A stretch of DNA of 64,000 nt from Alentia gelatinosa (Eukaryota > Annelida > Polychaeta > Phyllodocida > Polynoidae). This document shows positions 1 to 11,585 of this stretch, piece after piece. Numbering within the stretch: position 1 is the stretch's first letter; each line of letters begins with the position of its first letter. The position numbers were made by a program, and so were the translations under genes. The DNA is taken from the NCBI GenBank assembly GCA_950022655.1, contig OX465579.1:140997118-141061117 (forward strand), in the 5' to 3' direction. The notes beneath the pieces were generated by a model that saw only the letters and a list, made by a program, of their open reading frames with translations, ran no database searches and had not been told where the DNA came from.

Positions 1-108
1 TTTAGATAGGCAACAGGGCGATTCCTACCATCAAGAAACATGCAATTGTAAACCTTCGTGTGGGTAGAGCTTGAGAACGCCAGGTACACCAGCAAGGTTG
101 TAGGTATC

Positions 109-220
109 GCATCCACGTACACAGTGAACATACACAGGCACACGTAAACAACGAACTTACGGAGGCCCACGTAAACAGCCAACGTACACATAGGCCCACG
201 TGCACGTTTCAGGTATACAG
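109..220. repeat. Degenerate minisatellite, about 28-bp units
   Basis: Four imperfect units sharing the core CCACGTAAACA / CACGTACACA follow one another with a period of 27-29 bases (approximate starts 110, 137, 164 and 193). Units 137 and 164 are the most alike. The open frames across this stretch are by-products of the repeat and I do not call a gene. Confidence 0.5.
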
Positions 221-719
221 TTAAAGCCCATGTTTCCCGCTTGCCTGCAGCCCACGCCACTTAACTCGAGGTTTGTCATTCTCCTCTGCTAAACAGGTCG
301 TCGGGGCGTGTACGTAACACAGTTTGGCAAGTGTAGTTGCCGTAGGGGGGCGGTAAGGTAGTAGCCTGGGCTGGTACGATGAGCAATAGACACAGGTGGG
401 AGGCGAGCTGCTCACAGGGGTAGTCTCCGAGGTGTGAGCAGCTTCAGCCCCGCGGGGAGCCGACTCAGCGACTATTCTTTTTCTGTTAGAGATTCATGAT
501 AAATCCCCTTTTGCCGTACCTTATCTTTTTCACCTGGGCAACATCTCCGTGCTAATATTACGCTATAAACAAGAGAAACCACAGTATGCCCTCGCGCCCC
601 AGGGATATATGTAGACTTTAGCGGGGAATCAGTAATGCCTAGTTTTATCATTACATATAGTGTTTCGGCATATGCCCGAAATCCGGGGCATTTTAAGCTA
701 GTTTAGAACAGACAGCTAT
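221..719. other. No gene seen
   Basis: Mixed-composition DNA without a convincing exon, repeat or RNA gene. Confidence 0.4.
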
Positions 720-789
720 TTACTTATACCTTAATACTGGTGTTTCTGAAGAGCATTCTGAATCTTCCACATTTTCTACGACTACCTTT
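720..789 (-). CDS. Possible C-terminal exon with acidic tail
   Basis: Read on the minus strand, a T-rich tract (about positions 830-795) ends in TTTTCAAAG. A short open frame follows, reading KVVVENVEDSECSSETPVL and then RYK and a TAA stop at 720-722. The residues look like an acidic cytoplasmic tail, and the frame just before the acceptor is hydrophobic, as expected for a pyrimidine-rich tract. It could be an alternative last exon of the minus-strand gene inferred at 2.9-13.2 kb, or the end of another gene. It is too short for certainty: two acceptor positions (exon start 789 or 785) are possible and give different phases. Confidence 0.22.
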
Positions 790-2923
790 CTTTGAAAATA
801 TTTCAAGAAACGGTATATATAAATTAGATTTGTCATGGGTAAGGACAGTACAAAGGAAGCTATATATAATGTTGAACGCTCAGAAAGAACTCTAGTGGAA
901 GGTCTGCCTGTGCAGAACAAACCGTTTTGCTGAAATAAAAAACCCACAAAAAAACAAAAAGTATAGTGAAGATTAAGAATTAAACCAATGTGACCCATTA
1001 CACCTCGCCGACACCAACAGTGCTTTCTGTACTCTACTGAACCCGTCTAATCCAATGCATCAGTGAACAATCTGCAAGAATGTGATACTCTTAATCTAAT
1101 CAAATTTTATTCAACAATACTGTCTTTAAACATCAAGATTAAAGTTAGCCATGTACAGCTGATATCGCGTATCCTCCTAAGGTTCTGGTCGCTATCTTCC
1201 ATCCGATGTATGATACTATTCCATTACAAGTGTTGGAGTGGGGGTGGGGGCGAGGTGGACATTGTAGTAGCCTTTGGCCCTGTCCTGACCGCCCCGCCTC
1301 GTTATGGGGTAGTAGGGTATTGCCACTGTAAAGGACAGCAGCCGCTAACTCTCACTATCCTTGTGACCAGGTGCTACCCACTATCAAACTCATAGCTCAC
1401 CCAGCTGGGTTCTGCCAGTAGCATTCCTCGGGCCTGGTGAGATTTCCCCTGGACCCCACTCGACTCCACCCGACTTTTGTTAGCCCTCATTGATTTACTA
1501 GTCTCCTCCCTCCAAAAAAGCCTCACGTCCGTTGTTGATGGTAGTATTTTTTGCTGGTTTGATTTAGGTTTGGGTAAGAAGTAAGACAGGAGGGTCTCAT
1601 CACACACAGTTTCAGGACGGCTTCAGGGTTGGGCAGCTTTCCTAGGTCTGTCAGGAGGAAGGGACTGATGATAGCACGTGCGAAGCGTGGCTTATGTGGT
1701 CAGGGTCCTATGCATGGAATTCCCAGAGGTGCGGCCTCGGCAAACCAATGTTGGTCCAGTCGAATAAACTGTCCCCTAGCCGCGCAAATGCAGGGCCTCA
1801 GCAACCAGAAGCTTTCTCTTTCAATAAACGTTGAGATGCCTGAGCAAAGTTTTCCACTTTGATCTCGGAGAGAGAAGACTCAACAAATGAGAGGAAATGC
1901 TTGCAGGAGCCACAAGGGGATGGGTCAAGAAAAAGAACACCCGTGGTGCCATAACCATTTGCTCTAAGGACAACTGGCTAATTCTTAACTAAATCTGAGA
2001 CAGTGAATCTCAATAAACACAATAAAGTTGTATTTCACTTGGGAAAATTGATGGGAATTCTTCGCAAGTTAACAGCCAAAATAGGAAAAACAAAAAAACG
2101 TTTATACAAAAGACATAGTTGCAAGAACATAGTATCCTATCGTCAGCTCTGAATTCTCTTTGGTTTATACCAAGCATAAACCAATCGTTGGGCATATTAC
2201 TATTGCAACAAATACTCCCTGGTCTAAGCTGCTCATTCGAGCCACTCATGTACATCCTAGAGGGGTCCGTCCTTCCAGGGGGTTCAGGAGGAGAGGGTAG
2301 TAGGTGGCGAGTCGGGATGGCTGCCCACCTAGTTAACCTGTGTATTTTGTTGCGCTCGCCCACAGCAAGGCCGTTGACATGTTTAAACAAACTGGCCATT
2401 TTTAGGTTGGCATGTGGGATAGCAGGGTGCGGTGATGCCCGGATGGGGTGTGGGAGGGCATGAAGGTGGGGTTAGAGGGGGACTGTATGGAATACAGAGA
2501 TCCCCCCTGACCTGAAGGTGGGGCCACTGTCTGACCGGCGCTGACCTGAACAGGACCCCTCCAGCCCCCAAGGCCCTCCAGGTGGACACTCTATACGGTT
2601 GTGTAGATGTTAGCTCCTGGAGGTAACGCTACATGTACGACGAAGATCTTCTCCTAGATAAGTTTTGAACCAAATGCCACCCTACCAGAAACACAGGTTG
2701 TATTCTAGTCACCGCTTAGAGATACTAATACCGTTACTTTTTCGGAATTAATTATTAATGGTTATGTTCTCTTTGCCATACTGGAAAGGATATACGTGTT
2801 CATAGAAGCTAAACATTTAGTGATGGTTATTCATTCAGGGAAGGTGTATTCAGGTTGCATATCACAACCTTGGCATATTCAAAGCAACACGGTGTGAATT
2901 CATTACAAGTCAATACAATATCA
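790..2923. other. Non-coding, no supported feature
   Basis: Several frames of 70-130 codons exist on both strands (for example 2010-2399 minus), but none carries a recognisable domain or paired splice sites. C/G-rich patches near 1230-1300 and 2270-2590 explain some of the long frames. If the minus-strand gene ends at 2924, its 3' UTR lies here; I did not find a clear AATAAA on that strand close to the stop. Confidence 0.35.
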
Positions 2924-3054
2924 TCATAGCATATGGATAAACTCTGACTGTTCTACTACTGAAATTTCCCGGGTTAAAACGAAACATATTCTTATAATAC
3001 AGATAATAGCTACAATTAGGAACACTTTTAGGATGTCCCGAAATTGAAGTAGTT
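2924..3054 (-). CDS. Candidate last exon: transmembrane helix and short tail
   Basis: On the minus strand a very good acceptor (pyrimidine-rich tract ending TCCTTCAAG, positions about 3080-3055) opens a frame reading ELLQFRDILKVFLIVAIICI, then IRICFVLTREISVVEQSEFIHML and a TGA at 2924-2926. The stretch ILKVFLIVAIICIIRICFVLT is long and hydrophobic enough for one membrane-spanning helix, followed by about 14 residues that would be the cytoplasmic end. It starts in phase 1. The preceding candidate exon (3118-3375) has no obvious phase-1 donor, so the join is unresolved. A type I membrane protein would fit the signal peptide exon at 13.2 kb. The family is not recognised. Confidence 0.4.
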
Positions 3055-3117
3055 CTTGAAGGATAAGAAAAGATGTATTGAAAAATGGGATATTATCTGC
3101 AGTGTTAAGAGAACCAC

Positions 3118-3375
3118 CCAGCATGGACAAGTCATGTTTGGCTTATCGGGACCGTTTGTTTCCACTTTGTTTGAGTGGTCGCACTTTGTAGTGGCCCCCT
3201 GGACACTAAGGGTGTCAGGTTGACCGTTGATAGTGTCCGTGACAAAGCCCTCTGCCCTGACACAGCCCGCTACTGTATACTGACCAGGAGGCAGCTTGAC
3301 CACAGACTCCTGGGTTACTTGGTCACCTTGACGCACCAACGGATACATCTCTGTGTAGTTCTCAGTGTGACATTG
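3118..3375 (-). CDS. Candidate ectodomain exon, unknown family
   Basis: The minus-strand frame opens directly after an AG at 3377-3376 (a TAG stop lies just before it). It reads through QCHTENYTEMYPLVRQGDQ, a middle part with ESVVKLPPGQYTVAGCVRAEG, and on to TLSVQGATTKCDHSNKVETN and NMTCPCW. The mix of Cys, Thr, Gly, charged residues and two N-glycosylation sequons (NYT, NMT) is what an extracellular beta-rich domain looks like, and codon use is protein-like throughout. Its phase-0 start matches the phase-0 end of the exon at 3879-3992. The 3' boundary is uncertain: no consensus donor is present, and 3118 marks a weak TGG|GTGGTT. The MITE at 3384-3673 ends only about 8 bases before the exon, so the acceptor region is partly transposon-derived. 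Confidence 0.42.
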
Positions 3376-3383
3376 CTACAGCC

Positions 3384-3673
3384 TTAGGCCCGGCGTCCAC
3401 CTACTACGATATGGCTCCGATATATGCTCTACGATGCACCTCCCGATAGAAAATGAAAATCGCGTCGGAAGGTCACCTTTTATCGGGGCAGTTGACCACG
3501 TTCCTGCGATTAGCAACCGATAAAAACCACATACAATGTGTGGTGGGTTGGCATGTCTAGACACATGTCTACGATTTTGCACCTTCCCGATATGTCTCAG
3601 ATATTTGCTTTTTGTATCGGTGCCATATCGGTAGGTCTAAATCTCTATCGTGGTAGGTGGACGCCAGGCCTAA
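3384..3673. mobile_element. MITE, 290 bp, about 27-bp terminal inverted repeats
   Basis: The left end (3384-3411) starts TTAGGCCCGGCGTCCACC and the right end (3646-3673) is its near-perfect reverse complement, ending GGACGCCAGGCCTAA. Nothing inside codes. The interior carries about nine copies of CCGATA or TATCGG in both orientations, the usual picture of subterminal transposase-binding repeats. The GGCC ends flanked by TTA and TAA suggest a PIF/Harbinger-type element, whose target duplication is three bases (TWA), but this is inferred and the two flanks are not identical. It lies in an intron of the inferred minus-strand gene. Confidence 0.8.
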
Positions 3674-3878
3674 CTCATCAATGCTGGACTGCACAGTACG
3701 ACGGTCGGCGATGTACATTCTATCCTTTATCCTATCCTTCGGGCGGGAACTGTGGAATATATTCTTCACCAAATGAAAGGATTTGTCAGTGACAAAAGAC
3801 AACCTTACAAAAAGCTCAGAATCGATCCGGATCAGGATGATGTTTTGTAGATCCCTCTCTATTATCACTCAACCTTAC

Positions 3879-3992
3879 CTTCGTTGATCCAATAGCTATG
3901 AAAAAAGCCTTCCATGAATATATCTTGGAATAAAAATGATTGCAACCGTCATTCACAAGGGCTTCTCCAGGGTGCTTGTATTTAGGATGTGT
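3879..3992 (-). CDS. Candidate exon, 38 codons, unknown family
   Basis: On the minus strand an acceptor (CACCTGCCTGTTTAATGATAG) is followed by exactly 114 nt of open frame and a strong donor, AAG|GTAAGG. The peptide runs THPKYKHPGEALVNDGCNHF, then YSKIYSWKAFFIAIGSTK. Stops lie in frame just outside the acceptor, so the open frame coincides with the splice-defined exon. Both ends are phase 0. This fits the phase-0 end of the exon at 5413-5468 and the phase-0 start of the exon at 3118-3375. The segment HPGEALVNDG is faintly like the start of fucolectin/F5-8-type domains, but this is not enough to name it. Confidence 0.45.
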
Positions 3993-4209
3993 CTATCATT
4001 AAACAGGCAGGTGGGCTGCCATACACAGAAGAGGGGTTGTCTTCACCCATCCACCTGCTGGGGCAGGTTGATAACAACTTGTAGGTGGGGTACAAGATCG
4101 GAGGGATAGACCGCTTATTCTACTCGCTGACGGAGGGTGTCCAACTTGTGTCTCGCGTATGCATGGATAGACTGTGAAACCAGAGAGTAGGTACACCATC
4201 ATAGATTCC

Positions 4210-5412
4210 TAGCAATCTAGCTACTAGATTAGGGTATTGAGTATACTATGAATATAGAAACGTGTGCACAATCAGAGTACCATTCCGACATTCTGATGGG
4301 AATGAAGGCCTACTGTTAAAGTGTACAGAATAAAATCTATACCGAGATAAGGCTTTGATTGCATCATACACTGCGCAAAAGACCACCAGTTATTTCATAT
4401 ATATACCACCACGTAAATGCATGTATCTGATGTACATTGACATGTGTATATGAGAAGAAATATTCTGTGTGTGACATATATACATTGGTCATATACAATC
4501 CATATATGTTTGGTGTATATACATGTATGTATACTGAATTCAAAACAAAAAAAAGGTTCCCCACCTGACTGCCCTGCCCCTGCCACCCTGTCTAACCCCC
4601 TTCAATTTCTGACCACTGACCACTTGGTAGAGAAGCCCCCCCCCCCTCCCCACCCCCAAGGCTCCCAACAGTTTCCCCCGGGTGTGGATGGATGACCACA
4701 AGTCCTCTGCCTACACACATCATCAAAGAATAAACTATGGGTTGGCAGATGCATGGCTGTGTGCAGATGGATGTGAAAGCGGCAGATGTGAAAGCAGTGT
4801 TGGCAGGAGAGGTGTTGGTGGTGGTGGCGGTAGCAGTGGTGGGGGAAGCTGTGTTGCAGCAGTTGCGGTGGTAGGGTGATATCTGATGAGACTTTGTGTT
4901 ATAAATACACTACCAGTATTATAATCACAGAAGAATGGTGTTTTTAGAGGAAAATCAATTAAAAAAACAGTAACAAAACAAAAGAATGCAGGGTTTATTA
5001 TTTGTATTTAATCAATTGATATCCAATCAGGTTTTATAAAGGTTTTATAAGATATATTGGTAATATAAGATTGCATTTTTCATATAATACGGACTTGGAT
5101 GGTTAATGGCAAATGAAATAGAAACAACAGTGGCGAACCCTAGATGCAGAACTTGGAATTATTGAACAGTGGCTTAAATGTAACAGAATCAGGCATATGT
5201 ATGACATATATATGACTGCAACATGGTCACATATTTACGTCTAGAGATAAAGCGTATACATAATGGCCAGGAGGACTTATTTATTTACTCCAAATGATAG
5301 ATATATACGCCTTACATATACATATGTAAATCAGGGTGTTTCACGCTGTGATAGTATTTCCAAAATACAGATCATAGATGCTGGATGGTACAGACACAGA
5401 AACTAGATTTAC
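4210..5412. other. Intron-like DNA with low-complexity patches
   Basis: AT-rich sequence with TATATA patches near 4390-4540. A C-rich run at 4636-4646 is followed by more C (to 4660). GCAGATG-type short repeats occur around 4745-4800, and an imperfect GGT/GTG repeat at 4808-4875. The glycine- and cysteine-rich open frames over the GGT repeat are artefacts of composition. Confidence 0.4.
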
Positions 5413-5468
5413 CTGCCCCCACACATGCCTGTTAGAAATCCTAACCCTCTCCAGCTTCTCTGTTCCTT
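5413..5468 (-). CDS. Candidate 56-nt exon with strong splice sites
   Basis: Minus strand: a long T/C-rich tract (TTACTTTCTTATTAAATGGC continuing into TTTTGCTCTCCATCATAG) ends at 5469. The exon runs 56 nt to CAG|GTAAAT. In the frame starting with two bases (phase 1) it reads GTEKLERVRISNRHVWGQ and ends in phase 0, matching the next candidate exon at 3879-3992. A second frame (phase 0 start) is also open, so the phase is a choice based on the neighbour. It belongs to the inferred minus-strand gene. Confidence 0.35.
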
Positions 5469-6089
5469 CTATGATGGAGAGCAAAAGCCATTTAATAAGA
5501 AAGTAAGAAAGGCCGATGGAGAAACTATTCCCCTCTGGAGGTAATAATCTAGAGAGCATTTATCAATTGTATGCGTGCCTCACTGCATGCAGGTAAGATG
5601 GCTAGACCTGACCTGAATTTCTCTAAGTCTAGAGGACTGAATGCACATGGTTCACGTATCACTCGAGTTTTGTCGACAAGGTAGATAACCCGCAGAGGGT
5701 TCTAAGGGTGAATTAAGAGGAAGACCTGGGGTAGCATGTTGAAGGAGGGAAAGAAGGAGGAAATAAATGTAAATTGCTTATTTGCGAATTGAGTGTCAGG
5801 GTAACAAATGTAGAGGGTCGGTTGTCACTCTGATGAGTCTACTTTGCAGTGCAAAAATCTATAACCATGAGGGGTTAAAATGTTATGCAAGCGCACACAC
5901 ATGACAGTATCCTCAGCAGAATAATCATATTTTAATTATATATATATATGTATAATTATATTTTACTCCAATTAATCTTGTTTGATGTGACGGAAATGTA
6001 AATATTGACTTTTTGTATAAACTCTGAACCGTCGAGGTCCATTTTCAGAAAGGTTCTTGGTTCTTGTCTTGTAACCGTTTCTGTTTCAG

Positions 6090-6178
6090 AGCCCCTGATA
6101 AGAAACCCATAACTCTCCAAGAGTACCAGACTGACAAAAGAAGTTATCAGCCAGAGGAAGACAAAGATCTAGCCAACT
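6090..6178 (+). CDS. Possible plus-strand exon inside the minus gene
   Basis: A good acceptor (ACCGTTTCTGTTTCAG, ending 6089) is followed by a charged, protein-like frame reading APDKKPITLQEYQTDKRS, then YQPEEDKDLAN, and a GTGAGC donor at 6179. The start is phase 2 and the end phase 1. The frame stays open to 6258 if the donor is not used. It lies on the strand opposite the inferred gene, so it would be a nested gene or a chance match. No family is recognised. Confidence 0.28.
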
Positions 6179-6299
6179 GTGAGCTGGCAAGAGGTTCTTC
6201 ATGTTTTCTGATTGACTGGGTGGAAACGAGCAGGTTTTCTCTTCTCTTTCTCCATTAGCTGCTCCCTGTTCCAACGTTTACACTAACGCCCCGACCGAG

Positions 6300-7930
6300 C
6301 CAGAGAGATCACTCTGCCTATATTATCGCCCATGGGGGATTGATATTTTAAGAGACAGCTCTGACATATAAAGGATGGCAGAGCTGAGCGGGCGGTCTTA
6401 TTTTCTTTTATTAGGATGGATCATCAGAGAATTCTCTACCGCACACCGTCATATACTTTGAGTATGGTCATCAAAGGCATTCCCGAAGTTGACAAACGAT
6501 GACATGAACTGTTTGTTTATAACATCCTTTCATAATATAGATGGTAGGACTTACGTAGGATAATGCTATCATATCATGCCAGGAATTCCAGGCATAACCC
6601 AGTAGCAAATAATCTTTTTATGGTCAGCTGGAACACGTTCACAACACATGATATCGCCTACAGCTTTCTCTATCTCTTGACAGTAATTTGACTTAGGGAT
6701 GGAATGGTAGTGTAATGATAGTCTAGGAATAGATGCAAAATATAAATATTGTTGTGTTCAGATAGCTTGACACTCACTTCCTGTTTATATACCTATCTGT
6801 TTTGAGCTACCTCTACAGAAGTCAGCCTCTGTTAATTTTAGAGGGTGCGCCCATTTCCCGTTGGTAGAAATCTGCCACTATGACAGCCGGCTAGAGCATT
6901 AGAATTACATCTCTGATGAAGCTGTCGGAGAAGATGGAATAGGCCTGCTGGGTTTACCTTCAACAGCAAATGTCTGAGAGAGATTGAGGGTACTGGCACT
7001 CATTATGGTATATCAGATTGCTCTCCCTATTATCAGTGAGTGGTGAAGATTACAATGATGTAAAGTCACGAACAGTGTGGTGTGATTGAGACATCAGCAG
7101 GCAGGTTAGGTCAATTACTCCTCAGCTGAGAAAAACTTCAATTTACACTATACTCGCACTGACAGTGAGTGAGAGCAATTATCTGCTGAGGCCGACGCTA
7201 ATTCCTCCGGAGAGGAGCTGCTACTCACAATGGAGGAAGGTAAAATAACCTCAGACACCTGAGAGAAGGCAGCGTCGGCTCCTATCAGGCACTGAGAGTG
7301 CGAGCGCCTAGCTTGGCTGTAATTTAATGTGACTTATGGCGTGGCTTCGCTGGCCATCCATGTGACTGCAGTATATATATATACTGGCACTGAGCGAGAC
7401 GCGAAAGTATCGGCAATGGCGTTACAAGATCGGCCATTGTCACTTTGTCATGGAGATTATTAAATAGGGTTAGATGTGAACTGTGCACAGTTGAACGTAC
7501 GATTGTCAATGTCTAAAATATACGTCAAGCGCCCATCTGTGTTGTTAAAAGCCAAATAAATTCTGCTGGAGCCCCTATAGCCTTTCTCTCGCCAAACACC
7601 TTGGGTTACAGCACATGTTGTGCTAAGCTAGGTATACTATCCTGCTGCCTACTTCTAGCTCGCCGTAAGTACACAGTGTCTGAGTGCAGTGACGGGAGGT
7701 TGTCTTCTGATGTCTAGGTCTTATATTTACCTCACCTGCGGTAAGGGTACCGCCGCAGCAAAACCCTTTTTGTTTATTCCCCTGCAAATAGAGACGCCTC
7801 TAAAAGAAAGCAGATTCATTGACAGAGATATACTCCGAAAAACAGAGGGTTCCCCTAATTGTACTCTCTGCATTGCTCCCTCCATTCTCCCAGTGTATTT
7901 AACATCGAAAATCCAGTGTTTCTATTAAAA
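6300..7930. other. No gene seen; conserved-looking non-coding DNA at 7000-7260
   Basis: No exon with paired splice signals was found. The stretch 7000-7260 has short palindromic words (CTCAGCTGAG, ACAGTGAGTGAG, CCTCCGGAGAGG) and mixed composition typical of regulatory DNA, but this is only an impression from the sequence. Confidence 0.3.
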
Positions 7931-7995
7931 CACCTAGAATCCCTGGGGTTGAGGACATAAACATGTACATGTCGTGTAATGTCGTGAGAGCATTG

Positions 7996-8135
7996 CTAAG
8001 AACCAACCCTCTCCCAACACAAACATCTTATTTGTTGTCCGGTGTCTACATGTTTGTGTACATTGGAATTTCGTACCCATTGCCTCTGACCGGCATGCGC
8101 TACCACTTCGAAATGGAATGTCAACTTCGCCTTGG
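7996..8135 (-). CDS. Candidate exon, beta-sandwich-like, 3' end unresolved
   Basis: Minus strand: the acceptor TATACTTTTATGTTCGTCAG ends at 8136. After two bases (phase 1) the frame reads KAKLTFHFEVVAHAGQRQW, then VRNSNVHKHVDTGQQIRCLC and WERVGS, to a TAG at 7996-7998. Alternating hydrophobic and polar residues plus a late Cys pair resemble extracellular beta strands. The phase-1 start matches the phase-1 end of the exon at 9034-9217. I found no consensus donor before the stop, so the true right-hand splice is unknown and the call is tentative. A second frame over the same bases is also open and Cys-containing. Confidence 0.28.
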
Positions 8136-9033
8136 CTGACGAACATAAAAGTATACCACCAGGTAGGAAAAGTCTAACTTGATACTGACACCAGACCGGA
8201 GAGAAACGGGAAAATTCGTCGTTTTTACTTTTTTAGATGAAACGGAAATGGAATGAGGTCGACTTTCGCTCTCTTTGATCTCAGGAGCAGGGATGAACTG
8301 GCTAGAAGGACAGATATCTCTATAGACTAGAATAGATGAATGTTAACTCTGTTTATATTTATGTCATTATCGCAAGCATTGTTGCATGAAGTGAAGACCT
8401 AGGGTTTACTGCTGACCATCATTTCCTTGGCGGCCTCTTCTTGCTGCGATGACACCAGGCACACCTATCGTACACTCTCAGACTAAACGGTGCTTCAGTA
8501 GACGGGCCTATAGCAATTGCTTTCCATTTGATGTACCTTAATTGTGTGAATTTTCAATCAAGGTAGATTTTAAAAACATTTTCTAAAACCAAACTCATAT
8601 CGACGGTTAAATAGCATTTTACAGTGAACACTGCCCACAAAATGCTTTCACAGCGTGCCATCAAATGTCACAAGAACCATACCCACATTCCAAGAGGAAA
8701 ATAGCTGACCCCCTTGAATTAACTTGATGGAAGCCTTCCCAGGTTCTCACTCTACTTGTGATATCAGTGTTTTCGTTCGGACTAGGAGAAAAAGGTATAA
8801 GAACAGACTTATAAACAGAGGGATCCCTGACTACTGATGCAAGAGTTGTCAGGAAAGTGGCGAGTTGACAGGGCGACCACCCTCTAGCCTCAGACTACTC
8901 TTGCACCCCCTGGAGGGCGCCCAGTAATAACCTCCAGCTACGGCTACAGGACCTTTTTCTGACTCTTTGTAAACCTCTCCGTATTCAGGATAGACGAGAC
9001 TGATAAAGTCAGACATTTAAAGTTCTCACTCAC

Positions 9034-9217
9034 AAACCCATTTTGAAGCTTCTATGACCTCCATAATGTCTTTATTTCTCTTACTTCTCTTCAAGAATGT
9101 TAGCCACACAAAGGAGGCGATAAAGGGAATTTCCTCCGTTATTTGACTGTTGCCGAAGGGTAACTGGCCGATGTTTACATGTTGATGTTGAGGGATGCGG
9201 AGGTTAACATATGACTG
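9034..9217 (-). CDS. Candidate exon, 61 codons, strong donor
   Basis: Minus strand: the acceptor ACACAACCTCAACTTGCAG ends at 9218. It is followed by 184 nt of open frame and a near-perfect donor, GTGAGTGAG. The peptide runs QSYVNLRIPQHQHVNIGQLP, FGNSQITEEIPFIASFVWL, then TFLKRSKRNKDIMEVIEASK and WV. It starts in phase 0 and ends in phase 1. An alternative AG three bases later would remove one Gln. Residue use is fully protein-like, and the frame closes (TGA) two codons into the intron. I do not recognise the family. It is one of the better-supported exons of the inferred gene. Confidence 0.45.
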
Positions 9218-9239
9218 CTGCAAGTTGAGGTTGTGTTTA

Positions 9240-11040
9240 AGTAATTAGTAGTGTGGGCGTTAACGGGAAGTTGTGGATCAGCCGCAAGTCATGCTGACTG
9301 CTGACCCTAAGTCTGTTTCCCCCATTGAGGCCGTGTGACAGGGCGGCGCTGGTGTGGCAGGAGCGGTCAGCCTCTCTATCACTGACACACGCATCCTGCA
9401 ATCTTTCTCAAACCCTACAGACTGCCGCGTGGCTTTCCTTATTCCCACCAGAGGCAAAATGGAGATTGATAACTTCTACGCTAGAGACAATCATAGATGG
9501 ATAGATACACAAGCGGGCCGGGGAGATGGCATTGAATACCATCATTATTTCAGTCAAAGGCCTCTCTTTTATTTTGGGGTTGATGAATTATCTAAACGTT
9601 GCTGGAGTCCACCCTAGACTATAATCAGAGGTATTTCCAAGGTGAAATGCAGATAAAATCTAAACTTCAAAGCTAACAAACAACAAACGTAAGTTCACCG
9701 CCATTGCGTTCATTGATGCTGAAAAAAATGTGTAGGTACATAATGCCTGACAACTGTTGACACGAAAACCTTTGATCACCAAGGTGTGCAAATAGACACT
9801 GTGGACAAGTATGTACGACTAAGTGCATTGGTGTATAGATAAAAATGTAATTGTCCCACAGGTGGTCAATGTTTGGCGCTAATTATTGACAAAAAAGAGG
9901 ATTATATCCATAGTTTGATTTAGTTCTGCAATTTTACCTTTAACACCATCGTGATTAATGGTTGTATTTGTCATATTCATCATCTGGTCCTTTAAAGAGT
10001 TACTTTTTACTAAGCGTTTTCATATGCTAATCCTTAGTGTAACACTATCCTATGAACTAAGAACTTGAACTCTAGTTTCAGTAGGATCATATAAGCAGTT
10101 ATATGTATCCGTATATATGAATGACAGTATAAAAAGAAATGTAACACACAACTGTATACGCACCAAAATACTATAACAGAATTGCCTATTGCTCGCCTGT
10201 ACAGATGGCATCGCTGGAGTAGGCACCCTGGTTCATGTTTCATGCCCTGTTTTCTGGGTTGTCACACTCCTTCCACTCCTGTTGTCCAAATGACAAGTGT
10301 TTACTGTGACCATACACGTGAAGCTAACAAAATGTGGCATGCGAAAATAATACCATATACCATTAAGCCACATCATAGCCAGGGAACCTGTGGGGTGGCG
10401 ACGGACGCAAAACAGGCTGTCAATCAATTTCCACTTAGGAAGATCCTGTTGTGGACGTTGGCGTCGTTAAGAAAAAAACCCACATGAAGAAACTGACAGG
10501 TCTCTCACTTCCCTTGTCTCTCAACGTGGACTGTTATATTATCCCGCCTTTGGGTAGACTAACGAGGCAGATATATACCGAAATACAGTCGCAAAAGCGG
10601 AAAATTGTATCGTTTGAAGAAAGCTGGGTTTCAGCATGTTGTCTTTGGGAAGGTAACATGTGGCGTATGGTCTGAATTGGCGGGAACGGTGCTTAGCCAA
10701 CCGGGATTGTGGGTAGGTGAGAGAGAGGGGGGTGTTTCTTATGGGATCCTGGATCACTTGACACCGTTTGGGTTTCACCCTTGAGGACATGACGTCACAG
10801 ATTAACGTCAAATGTCTCTTGTGGAATGACATCGTGTGACGTTCTGCCGTGATGGCATGTGGGCGTGTTCAAAGGAAGACAGGAGCAATGTGGTGGTAAG
10901 CCTGTCTGTCTATTAAAGGCACCCGGAGAACTGAGCCAAGGCATGACTTCATCTTATAATAGACTCAGAACCACACAACTCCCAAAATAGAAAATAAGGT
11001 ACAACTGCCTAACATGGGACAATTTTCCAAGAAAATGCAA
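9240..11040. other. No supported feature
   Basis: Open frames of 65-100 codons occur on both strands (9354-9617 plus, 10182-10487 plus, 10539-10832 minus) without paired splice sites or motifs. AT-rich tracts occur near 9890-10140. Treated as intron or intergenic DNA. Confidence 0.3.
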
Positions 11041-11046
11041 TTTCAC

Positions 11047-11163
11047 TGGGAAAGTGGAAAAAACATAATGAAATGTACCAAGAGCAGAATCTGATTCAAT
11101 TTCCCACTGGTGGTTCAGGAGCAATCTTTGCTGGAGGAGTTTCCTTTTATGCTCCGGCACCTT
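11047..11163 (-). CDS. Possible exon, 39 codons, weak donor
   Basis: Minus strand: a strong acceptor (TTGGTCTTTCTTAACCAG) ends at 11164. The frame then reads KVPEHKRKLLQQRLLLNHQW, EIESDSALGTFHYVFSTFP, up to a weak donor, CCA|GTGAAA. Phase 0 at both ends would join correctly to the exon at 9034-9217, which is the main reason to prefer this donor; the frame continues open for another 30 codons. The residues are basic and helical in the first half. No family is recognised. Confidence 0.28.
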
Positions 11164-11585
11164 CTGGTTAAGAAAGACCAAGGATCAATGTTGCAATCAA
11201 CTGCTACATCGGTAATAATACCTCTGCCCTCGGGAAGAGTGGATCATCTCAGACCAGCTTGTAAATGATCCACAGAAACCACTTGGGGATCAACCCCAGC
11301 GCTGCCTTTCTTCTGCTGAAGGCCCTCCTCTGTTATTACATACCCAGAGGCAATAAAACCTATATACCCTCACAAATATTGTCATTGGGCTGGAGACTAT
11401 AGAGCCTCCCTTGTGGAGACAGAATACATGTTTTGCTAGAAGGGATGCTGTCACCATGAACCTTACCCAGAGACACTCAGAGTCGGTTCTGCGACAGGTG
11501 GATGGGGGAGGGGGTGTCATTGTTCTCGTGTTCACCTTGAGGCGGTTGGATCACACTCAACTGACCTTTCTTTCATTATCCCCTT

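Noticed and set aside
2010..2399. 129-codon minus frame
   Set aside because: No motif, and the Phe/Leu-rich end comes from an AT-rich tract; probably chance.
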